From DASPGX01 sp035620375 (GTDB lineage Bacteria; Patescibacteriota; Minisyncoccia; 2-02-FULL-40-12; GWA2-44-9), in the NCBI GenBank assembly GCA_035620375.1, contig DASPGX010000018.1:1-7036 (forward strand): a stretch of 7,036 nt of DNA. Reading direction: 5' to 3'. Positions within the stretch are counted from its first letter, which is position 1. Each line of letters starts with the position of its first letter. Shown piece after piece: positions 1 to 6,728 of this stretch. The notes under the pieces were generated by a model. That model saw only the letters and a program-made list of their open reading frames with translations. It made no database searches and was not told the DNA's origin. A program made the translations under genes and the position numbers.

Positions 1-25
1 CGGAGCCTCTTCGGATACGGGACCA

Positions 26-565
26 TCAGACGAACAGCCTCTCCTTGGTAGCCTTGATGAGCTTGAAGTGCTGTTCGTGGAACAGTCTCGCGCGGCGGTA
101 GTACGCGACATAGTACCGCCATCCGGACACGATCCCGGACGCCAGGACCGCAGCCGGCCCCAAGACGAAAAGAAAGAAGCAGGTCAGGGCGATATAGTTG
201 CCCCGTAGCGTCTCATCCGCATCCACGTTGAGGAGCATCGTCAGGTACGCCGCGTAACCCGTCACGAGAACCATGACGGACACGAACACAAACCGGTGGA
301 CCGCCGGACGGACCGACAGCGAAGCGCGCCTCGGACCGACCAGGGCGGACCACAGATCCTCCTCACGCTTGAACGCTTCGATCTCCACGCCGTCGGCCTG
401 GCAGAATTTCGTGCCGATGACATGGTGATCGGTACAGACGGGGCACTGTACAGTAAGCGCTGCGCCGCAGGCACCGCAGTTGCGCGGATGACTGACGTGG
501 GACCCGAACGACCTGGAGGTCTCGCGGACCGGCAGGTTTTCAGAAGAACAATTCGGACACCTCAT
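26..565 (-). CDS. Zinc-ribbon protein with two membrane segments, function unknown
   Basis: 179 residues; I do not recognise the family. The N-terminus carries cysteine pairs C3-x2-C6, C30-x2-C33 and C41-x2-C44, then C55, which reads as two zinc ribbons. In the second ribbon the expected last cysteine is D58 (C-Q-A-D-G), so it is either incomplete or uses H47/H48. A charged linker (about 60-80) leads to two hydrophobic stretches, about 92-112 and 125-147, and then a basic, aromatic tail (YYVAYYRRAR, ending KERLFV). This suggests an inner-membrane protein with both ends in the cytoplasm, a topology I infer. The ATG is supported by an SD sequence AAAGGAG at 574-580, eight bases upstream. It has its own promoter and lies beyond the rpsJ hairpin, so it is a separate unit. 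The gene ends in TGA. That it is a real gene is well supported; its function is unknown. Confidence 0.85.
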   Translation of the reverse strand: MRCPNCSSENLPVRETSRSFGSHVSHPRNCGACGAALTVQCPVCTDHHVIGTKFCQADGVEIEAFKREEDLWSALVGPRRASLSVRPAVHRFVFVSVMVLVTGYAAYLTMLLNVDADETLRGNYIALTCFFLFVLGPAAVLASGIVSGWRYYVAYYRRARLFHEQHFKLIKATKERLFV

Positions 566-603
566 GCGCTGGACTCCTTTCGTGCTGAGGGTGTACGGTT
601 ATT

Positions 604-632
604 ATTATACAACAATATTTAAGAATTGAAAA
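604..632 (-). promoter_or_regulatory. Sigma70-type promoter of the zinc-ribbon gene
   Basis: Read on the minus strand, -35 TTTTCA (632-627) and a perfect -10 TATAAT (609-604) are 17 bp apart in a locally AT-rich stretch. Transcription would start near 597, giving a leader of about 30 bases that contains the SD sequence AAAGGAG. The -35 matches the consensus at four of six positions. Confidence 0.75.
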
Positions 633-667
633 GACCCTCGTTCGCACCCTGGCCTTGCTCCTGAAAT

Positions 668-698
668 CACAAACGGCTCACATTGTGAGCCGTTTGTG
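668..698 (-). terminator. Hairpin terminator after rpsJ
   Basis: A perfect 14-bp inverted repeat (668-681 with 685-698) has a 3-base loop and lies 14 bases past the rpsJ stop. On the minus strand the 3' arm ends GTTTGTG and is followed by ATTTC, so the U-tract is weak and interrupted. On the plus strand there is no T-run at all, so termination of the str operon is the better reading. It also separates the operon from the zinc-ribbon promoter. Confidence 0.75.
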
Positions 699-712
699 TC
701 GTAACCGAGCGG

Positions 713-1036
713 TTACATTTTGATTTCGATGTCTACTCCCGCCGGCAGCGAAAGATTCGTCAAACTCTCAATAATCTTCGGCGTCGGCGTGGAGATGTCG
801 ATGAGGCGCTTGTGCACCCGCATCTCGAACTGTTCACGCGACTGCTTGTCGATGAACGGCGAGCGGTTCACCGTGAACTTGCTCACTTCCGTCGGCAGAG
901 GTACCGGCCCGATGGGCTTTCCCCCGTAGCGCTCAATCGTGTCCGCGATCTGCCGCGCCGACTTGTCGATAATCTTGTTATCGTAGGCGCGCAGCTTGAT
1001 GCGGATACGCTGCTCGGTTGTCGCTTTCTTTGCCAT
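713..1036 (-). CDS. rpsJ: 30S ribosomal protein S10
   Basis: 107 residues, the usual length for S10. It is a 30S head protein that also serves as NusE in antitermination. Family segments are clear: QRIRIKLRAYDNKIIDKS near the N-terminus, GPVPLPTEVSKFTVNRSPFIDK in the middle (the extended loop), and the C-terminal PAGVDIEIKM. It begins 39 bases after the tuf stop and is the last gene of the operon, followed by a strong hairpin, so rplC does not follow it as in the classic S10 operon. A tuf-rpsJ ending of the str operon is known in cyanobacteria and archaea. No SD sequence is visible before the ATG; the preceding bases are pyrimidine-rich (TTTCACTTCCGCAATC). Confidence 0.97.
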   Translation of the reverse strand: MAKKATTEQRIRIKLRAYDNKIIDKSARQIADTIERYGGKPIGPVPLPTEVSKFTVNRSPFIDKQSREQFEMRVHKRLIDISTPTPKIIESLTNLSLPAGVDIEIKM

Positions 1037-1075
1037 GATTGCGGAAGTGAAAGAACGAAAAACGGCCGTGGTGCG

Positions 1076-2278
1076 TTACTTGGAGATTTTGGTAACGACG
1101 CCTGCGCCGACGGTCTTGCCGCCCTCGCGGATGGCGAAGCGCTGCTGCTCTTCCATGGCGATGGGGGCGATAAGCGTGACCTTCACGTTCACCGTGTCGC
1201 CGGGCATGACCATCTCCGTGCCCTCGGCCAGGAACACCTCGCCGGTGACGTCGGTCGTGCGGAAGTAGAACTGCGGCTTGTAGCCCTTGAAGAACGGGGT
1301 GTGGCGGCCGCCCTCTTCCTTGTTCAGGACGTAGATTTCGGCCTCGAACTCGGTGTGCGGGTTGACGGAACCGGCCTTGGCCAGAACCTGACCGCGCTCG
1401 ATGTCCTCTTTCTTCACGCCGCGGAGAAGGAGACCGGCGTTGTCGCCCGCCATACCCTCGTCCAGCTGCTTGTTGAACATCTCGATGCCCGTGATGACGG
1501 TCTTCGCGGTCGCCTTGAGGCCGACGATTTCCACTTCCTCGTTCAGCTTCACGATACCGCGCTCGATGCGGCCCGTGACGACGGTGCCGCGGCCTTCAAT
1601 CGCGAACACGTCCTCAACCGGCATCAGGAACGGCTTGTCGGTGTCGCGCTTGGGCTCGGCGACGTACTCGTCCAGGGTGTCGATGAGTTTCTTGACGTTC
1701 TGCACGGCCTCGTCGTCCTTGCTCTTGGCTTCCAGGGCCTTGAGACCCGACCCGCGGATGACCGGCGTGTCGTCGCCCGGGAATCCGTACTTGGTCAGGA
1801 GCTCGCGGATTTCGGCCTCAACGAGGTCGATGAGTTCGGGGTCGTCCACCATGTCGCACTTGTTGAGGAAGACGACGATGTACGGCACGCCGACCTGCTT
1901 GGCGAGCAGGATGTGCTCACGGGTCTGCGGCATCGCGCCGTCCGGAGCGGAAACGACCAGCACGGCGCCGTCCATCTGCGCGGCACCCGTAATCATGTTC
2001 TTGATGTAGTCCGCGTGACCGGGGGCGTCCACGTGGGCGTAGTGCCGCTTGGGCGTCCAGTACTCGGAGTGGTGGAGCGCGATGGTGATGCCACGGGCAC
2101 GCTCTTCCGGCGCATTGTCGATACCGCCGACGTCCTCAACGCGGGCGCCGTACCCCTCGTCCTTGAGGAGGTCCAGGGAATGCAAAATGCCCGCGGTCAG
2201 GGTCGTCTTGCCATGGTCAACGTGGCCGATGGTGCCGACGTTAACGTGAGGTTTGCTACGCTCGAATTTGTCTGCCAT
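1076..2278 (-). CDS. tuf: Elongation factor Tu
   Basis: 400 residues. EF-Tu is the GTPase that carries aminoacyl-tRNA to the ribosomal A site. All G motifs are present: GHVDHGKT at 18-25, RGITI at 62-66, DAPGH at 84-88, NKCD at 139-142 and SGLKAL at 177-182. Domains 2 and 3 follow, ending APIAMEEQQRFAIREGG...GAGVVTKISK. The residue equivalent to E. coli Cys81 is Ala85, and switch I reads IALHHSEY where E. coli has INTSHVEY; I associate both with CPR bacteria. The frame stays open 20 codons upstream, but the ATG at 2278 gives the family start MADKFERSKPHVNVGTIGH. No SD sequence precedes it. An internal promoter (2371-2399) and a GC-rich hairpin (2313-2333) lie upstream. No TTA, CTA or TCA codons are used. 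Stop is TAA. Confidence 0.98.
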   Translation of the reverse strand: MADKFERSKPHVNVGTIGHVDHGKTTLTAGILHSLDLLKDEGYGARVEDVGGIDNAPEERARGITIALHHSEYWTPKRHYAHVDAPGHADYIKNMITGAAQMDGAVLVVSAPDGAMPQTREHILLAKQVGVPYIVVFLNKCDMVDDPELIDLVEAEIRELLTKYGFPGDDTPVIRGSGLKALEAKSKDDEAVQNVKKLIDTLDEYVAEPKRDTDKPFLMPVEDVFAIEGRGTVVTGRIERGIVKLNEEVEIVGLKATAKTVITGIEMFNKQLDEGMAGDNAGLLLRGVKKEDIERGQVLAKAGSVNPHTEFEAEIYVLNKEEGGRHTPFFKGYKPQFYFRTTDVTGEVFLAEGTEMVMPGDTVNVKVTLIAPIAMEEQQRFAIREGGKTVGAGVVTKISK

Positions 2279-2312
2279 TTCGTGAATACGACGCGATGGG
2301 TTTCGCCTGACG

Positions 2313-2333
2313 CTGCCGCCCCAGGGGCGGCAG
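2313..2333 (-). promoter_or_regulatory. GC-rich palindrome in the tuf leader
   Basis: A perfect 10-bp inverted repeat (CTGCCGCCCC / GGGGCGGCAG) is centred on base 2323 with a single base between the arms; in RNA it would fold as an 8-9 bp stem with a 3-5 base loop. It lies 35 bases upstream of the tuf ATG and downstream of the proposed tuf promoter, so it would be in the mRNA leader. No T-run follows on either strand, so it is not a standard intrinsic terminator. A leader stabiliser or a protein-binding site is possible. Confidence 0.55.
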
Positions 2334-2370
2334 AGCATGGCTGCATCGCTGGATTAAAACGGTAACGAGA

Positions 2371-2399
2371 ATCCTAACAGGAATGGTTGATTACGTCAA
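2371..2399 (-). promoter_or_regulatory. Internal extended -10 promoter for tuf-rpsJ
   Basis: On the minus strand -35 TTGACG (2399-2394) and -10 TAGGAT (2376-2371) are 17 bp apart, with an extended -10 TGT immediately before the hexamer (2379-2377). The -35 box overlaps the last two sense codons of the upstream small gene (TTG ACG, then the TAA stop). The same -35 and spacing occur at rpsL and pyrH. Transcription would start near 2364, giving a leader of about 85 bases with the GC-rich hairpin. The -10 hexamer matches consensus at four of six positions. Confidence 0.6.
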
Positions 2400-2705
2400 T
2401 GCTTCTTCCCCCTGTCCGCCGTCGTCGTCCCCGACGGAGTCCTCCTGCATCTGAATCTGCTGGCGCAAGGACAGTATTTCCTTGTTCAGCCGCTCCAGAA
2501 CCGCAGTCTCCTGGTCCTGCCGCGCATACGCCGGCGACGGGCCCGCCAGGTGCCCGGGACGGCCGTTATTCACACGGATATCGGAGCCCTGGGCCATCTG
2601 CCGCCACGTTTCATACGCGGTGACTATGTACGACGGGCGACCGTCCTCCACGATGACCGCGGCGGAGACGGTGCGGAGCAGTTCTTTTATTTCTGCGCTC
2701 AGCAT
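2391..2705 (-). CDS. Small protein with Phd/YefM-like segment and coiled coil, within the str operon
   Basis: 104 residues from the ATG at 2705. I do not recognise a named family. Residues about 14-37 (SAAVIVEDGRPSYIVTAYETWRQM) resemble the core of Phd/YefM antitoxins, where a strand, a D/N-G-x-P turn, a second strand and a YE helix follow one another; the usual N-terminal DNA-binding part is shorter here. A linker rich in Gly, Pro and Asn (about 40-62) leads to a likely coiled coil (about 67-88, ETAVLERLNKEILSLRQQIQ) and an acidic tail with DDDGGQGEE. It begins 18 bases after the fusA stop with an SD sequence AAAGGGG five bases before the ATG. A GTG at 2723 abutting the fusA stop would add six residues but has no room for an SD sequence of its own. 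No toxin gene is adjacent. Its role, perhaps binding a translation factor or autoregulation, is speculation. Confidence 0.8.
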   Translation of the reverse strand: MLSAEIKELLRTVSAAVIVEDGRPSYIVTAYETWRQMAQGSDIRVNNGRPGHLAGPSPAYARQDQETAVLERLNKEILSLRQQIQMQEDSVGDDDGGQGEEALT

Positions 2706-2710
2706 GACAT

Positions 2711-2717
2711 CCCCTTT
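2711..2717 (-). promoter_or_regulatory. Ribosome binding site fixing the start of the small operon gene
   Basis: AAAGGGG on the minus strand sits five bases before the ATG at 2705 and pairs well with the anti-SD (one G-U). It favours that ATG over the GTG at 2723, because the site would lie inside the longer version. Confidence 0.7.
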
Positions 2718-2723
2718 GTACAC

Positions 2724-4826
<2,103 letters not shown>

Positions 4827-4835
4827 ACCAGCGAA

Positions 4836-4890
4836 AAGGGAGAAGTGAGGAGGGAGAAGCTGTCCACTTCTTCCTGTTCGCTTCTCCCTT
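4836..4890. repeat. Palindromic spacer element between rpsG and fusA
   Basis: The arms 4836-4859 and 4867-4890 pair over 24 positions around a 7-base loop, with 20 Watson-Crick pairs. The other four are three G-U wobbles and one G-G if read as plus-strand RNA, but four mismatches in the minus-strand mRNA. The left arm holds GGGAGAAG twice with a 14-bp period (4838 and 4852), so alternative shorter pairings with the right arm (4880-4889) are possible. It fills 55 of the 67 bases between the genes and comes within nine bases of the fusA start. A terminator-like T-run (TTTT, 4837-4834) follows the arm on the minus strand, but the C-A mismatches make that role doubtful. Confidence 0.7.
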
Positions 4891-4893
4891 AGC

Positions 4894-5370
4894 CTACTTC
4901 CGGCCCCAGGCGAGGTGCGCGAATGCCCGGTTGGCCTCGGCCATGCGGTGCATGTCCGCCTTCTTCTTTACGGCGTTGCCCTCGTTCTTGAATGCGTTCA
5001 GCAGTTCCTCCGCGAGGCGGGCGTCCATCGTCTTACCCTTGGCCGAGCGGGAAGCCTCCAGGACCCAACGCAATGCCAGCGCGATGCGCCGCGACGGACG
5101 GACTTCCACGGGAACCTGGTAGTTGGCACCGCCGACGCGGCGGCTACGGAGCTCCATGTTCGGCCCCGCGTTCGCGATGGCCTGCTCCAGCGCCTGCATC
5201 GCCGGCTTCTCGGACTTTTCCTCCAACGACTGCAACGCATCGTAGACGATGCGGGTCGCGACGGCCTTCTTGCCGTCGAACATGCAGTAGTTGATGAGCT
5301 GGGTCACCAGCGTGCTGGCATACTTGCTGTCCGGCTCGGGGAGGTGCCTGCGTTTTATGGGTCTGCGCAT
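4894..5370 (-). CDS. rpsG: 30S ribosomal protein S7
   Basis: 158 residues, close to the usual 155-178. S7 is the primary assembly protein of the 30S head; it binds the 3' major domain of 16S rRNA and contacts E-site tRNA. Conserved segments include MRRPIKRR at the N-terminus, LINYCMFDGKKAVATRIVYDAL, the GPNMELRSRRVGGANYQVPVEVRPSRRIALALRW block that spans the beta hairpin, and MAEANRAFAHLAWGRK at the C-terminus. It lies second in the operon, 87 bases after rpsL. In E. coli S7 represses its own operon by binding the rpsL-rpsG spacer; here that spacer is structured but unrelated in sequence as far as I can tell. No SD sequence is visible before the ATG (CACCTTCCCCAAACC). Stop is TAG. Confidence 0.97.
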   Translation of the reverse strand: MRRPIKRRHLPEPDSKYASTLVTQLINYCMFDGKKAVATRIVYDALQSLEEKSEKPAMQALEQAIANAGPNMELRSRRVGGANYQVPVEVRPSRRIALALRWVLEASRSAKGKTMDARLAEELLNAFKNEGNAVKKKADMHRMAEANRAFAHLAWGRK

Positions 5371-5386
5371 GGTTTGGGGAAGGTGT

Positions 5387-5444
5387 TAGCTTGTAGGTTG
5401 TAGCTTGTAGGTCAGAGATTCCGAATACCTACCAGCTACAAGCT
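5387..5444. repeat. Heptad-repeat palindrome between rpsL and rpsG
   Basis: On the plus strand TAGCTTGTAGGT occurs twice in tandem with a 14-bp period (5387-5400 and 5401-5414, 12 of 14 identical), and each unit is itself two 7-bp near-repeats (GCTTGTA, GGTTGTA). Bases 5395-5412 pair with 5427-5444 at 16 of 18 positions around a 14-base loop. The right arm can alternatively pair perfectly over nine bases (5436-5444) with either tandem copy (5388-5396 or 5402-5410). No T-run follows, so it is not an intrinsic terminator. The layout matches the spacer before fusA, with different sequence. Confidence 0.75.
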
Positions 5445-5457
5445 CTCCTGCTATCAG

Positions 5458-5871
5458 CTAGGCTTTAGGCTTCTTAACTCCGTACTTGGAACGCTCCTGC
5501 CGGCGGCCCTCCACGCCTGCGGCGTCAAGCATGCCGCGCACGATGTGGTACCGGACGCCGGGAAGGTCTTTGACCCGCCCGCCGCGCAACACAACCACGG
5601 AGTGCTCCTGCAGGTTGTGGCCGATGCCGGGGATATAGGCGGTTACTTCCATCCCGTTCGTCAGGCGGACACGGGCGATTTTACGGAGCGCCGAGTTCGG
5701 CTTCTTCGGGGTCGTGGTGGTGACCTTCACGCAAACGCCGCGCTTGAACGGGGCAGGATAGTGTATGGGGCGGTTCTTCAGATGATTAAAACCGAACGCC
5801 ATAGCAGGCGACTTGGTCTTCGCCTTGGGGGATTTGCGCGGCTTGCGCAGGATTTGGTTGAACGTCGGCAT
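5458..5871 (-). CDS. rpsL: 30S ribosomal protein S12
   Basis: 137 residues against about 124 in most bacteria. S12 lies at the 30S decoding centre and governs accuracy. The core is intact: KRGVCVKVTTTTPKKPNSALRK at 43-64, GMEVTAYIPGIGHNLQEHSVVVLRGGRVKDLPGVRYHIVRG at 73-113, and a basic tail SKYGVKKPKA. The lysines of KKPNS and of VKDLPG, where streptomycin-resistance changes usually fall, are unchanged, as is the Asp that RimO modifies in other bacteria. The extra length is a segment around residues 24-41 (MAFGFNHLKNRPIHYPAP) before KRGVC, which I associate with CPR bacteria. It is the first gene of the str operon, with its own promoter and a very short leader without an SD sequence. Stop is TAG. 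Confidence 0.97.
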   Translation of the reverse strand: MPTFNQILRKPRKSPKAKTKSPAMAFGFNHLKNRPIHYPAPFKRGVCVKVTTTTPKKPNSALRKIARVRLTNGMEVTAYIPGIGHNLQEHSVVVLRGGRVKDLPGVRYHIVRGMLDAAGVEGRRQERSKYGVKKPKA

Positions 5872-5878
5872 ATGAAAA

Positions 5879-5893
5879 CTGACGTGCAGTCAG
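5879..5893 (-). promoter_or_regulatory. Hairpin at the 5' end of the rpsL leader
   Basis: On the minus strand CTGAC-TGCAC-GTCAG forms a 5-bp stem with a 5-base loop, followed by TTTTCAT and then the rpsL ATG. The predicted transcript start (about 5894-5895) falls at its 5' edge, so the leader would be about 23 bases and almost entirely hairpin. It may protect the 5' end or take part in initiation; the stem is short, so chance is possible. Confidence 0.4.
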
Positions 5894-5900
5894 CCGGCAC

Positions 5901-5929
5901 AGGATAGCAGAAAGAGCAGAAACCGTCAA
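5901..5929 (-). promoter_or_regulatory. Main str operon promoter (before rpsL)
   Basis: On the minus strand -35 TTGACG (5929-5924) and -10 TATCCT (5906-5901) are 17 bp apart, with an extended -10 TGC (5909-5907). The -35 matches consensus at five of six positions and the -10 at four. It directly follows the pyrH terminator and drives rpsL onward. The design matches the promoter before tuf (TTGACG, 17 bp, TG-n-TAGGAT). Confidence 0.8.
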
Positions 5930-5957
5930 TAAAAAGGAACGACCCCCGTAGGGGTCG
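5928..5957 (-). terminator. Intrinsic terminator of pyrH
   Basis: On the minus strand a perfect 7-bp stem (CGACCCC / GGGGTCG, 5957-5951 with 5946-5940) closes a TACG loop between C and G, a UNCG-class tetraloop. It is followed by TTCCTTTTTATT. It begins eight bases after the pyrH stop. The T-run overlaps the first bases of the -35 box of the rpsL promoter, so the end of one unit and the start of the next are fused. Confidence 0.9.
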
Positions 5958-5965
5958 CAGGGCGG

Positions 5966-6697
5966 TCATGCCGCCGGTCCGATCTCCGAATAGGTGCCGG
6001 TCCCCTTGAGGACCTGGGCCAGAGCGCCCGGCTCGAAGATGTTGAATACCCGGATGCGTAGGCCGTTGTCCCTCGCCATGCTCACCGCCCCGGTATCCAG
6101 AATGCGCAGAGGCGGGTCGTGCTTCAGGAAATCCTCGTACGAGATGTACGGGATACGCACAGCGTCCGGATTCTTGGACGGGTCGGAGTCGTAGATGCCG
6201 TCCACCTTGGTTCCCTTGAGGACCATGTCCGCACGGATCTGGAGCGCGCTCAGGATGGCGCCCGTGTCGGTCGTCACCCGGGGCCTGCCCGTCCCGCCGG
6301 AAAGCACGATGACCTGGCCTTTGGCGAGCCGGCTGACCGCCTTGTCCATGATGAACACCTCGCCCATGGACGGGTACGGGTTTGCCATCATGTGGTGGGC
6401 CACGATGCCCGCTTTGCGCATCATCAGGGTCAGCATCCGGCCATTGACCATGGTCACGACCATGCCGCACTCGTCGGCATCCACCGCGTCCCCGGGGTCC
6501 AGGTCCAGGTCCGCCGTCAGCTGCGACCCGCGGTACAGGTTGCCGCCACCGACAGACACGGCGATTTGATACTGGGGCCAGACGAACTTGATTTCCCGGA
6601 CAATGGCGTCCACCGGCTTGCGCCTGATGCCGCGATACCCGTTCTCGGTCAGGGCTTCGCCCGACAGCTTCAGCAGAAACCTTCCCGAATGCTCCAC
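5966..6697 (-). CDS. pyrH: UMP kinase
   Basis: 243 residues, normal for bacterial UMP kinase of the amino-acid kinase fold, a cytoplasmic hexamer that phosphorylates UMP to UDP with ATP. Visible motifs are LLKLSGEAL (8-16) with the phosphate-binding lysine, VGGGNLYRG (49-57), the UMP-binding stretch DADECGMVVTMVNG (73-86), GGTGRPRVTTDTGAI (134-148; NPFF in E. coli is RPRV here), and KGTKVDGIYDSDP (161-173). The GTG start at 6697 is set by the SD sequence AAGGAG at 6704-6709, six bases upstream. It has its own promoter and terminator. tsf and frr, frequent partners of pyrH, are not next to it. A 6-bp inverted repeat (TTCCGG / CCGGAA, 6708-6713 with 6722-6727) in the leader overlaps the start of the SD sequence and might modulate initiation. 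Stop is TGA. Confidence 0.97.
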   Translation of the reverse strand: MEHSGRFLLKLSGEALTENGYRGIRRKPVDAIVREIKFVWPQYQIAVSVGGGNLYRGSQLTADLDLDPGDAVDADECGMVVTMVNGRMLTLMMRKAGIVAHHMMANPYPSMGEVFIMDKAVSRLAKGQVIVLSGGTGRPRVTTDTGAILSALQIRADMVLKGTKVDGIYDSDPSKNPDAVRIPYISYEDFLKHDPPLRILDTGAVSMARDNGLRIRVFNIFEPGALAQVLKGTGTYSEIGPAA

Positions 6698-6703
6698 GTA
6701 CTA

Positions 6704-6709
6704 CTCCTT
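6704..6709 (-). promoter_or_regulatory. Ribosome binding site of pyrH
   Basis: AAGGAG on the minus strand lies six bases before the GTG at 6697. This fixes the non-ATG start; the encoded protein then begins MEHSGRFLLKLSGEAL, which fits the family N-terminus. Confidence 0.85.
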
Positions 6710-6728
6710 CCGGTTGTAAACCCGGAAT

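Noticed and set aside
587..651. Short GAGGGTG / CACCCT and ACCCTC matches flanking the zinc-ribbon promoter.
   Set aside because: Six to seven bases with long separation; too short to call an operator or a hairpin without comparison.
2279..2338. A 20-codon N-terminal extension of EF-Tu from the ATG at 2338.
   Set aside because: It would translate through the GC-rich palindrome, has no match to EF-Tu N-termini, and the ATG at 2278 gives the exact family start.
812..2365. A 517-codon open frame on the plus strand, opposite rpsJ and tuf.
   Set aside because: Same cause as the fusA shadow: complementary codon register with two conserved, codon-biased genes; no SD sequence and no recognisable domain.
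2706..2723. GTG start at 2723 for the small gene after fusA.
   Set aside because: The site AAAGGGG lies inside this extension and is properly spaced for the ATG at 2705, and no SD sequence is seen before the GTG.
4835..4890. Intrinsic terminator or attenuator before fusA, using the arm followed by TTTT.
   Set aside because: In the mRNA sense the long stem has four mismatches, and termination here would cut off fusA within an essential operon; kept as a repeat element instead.
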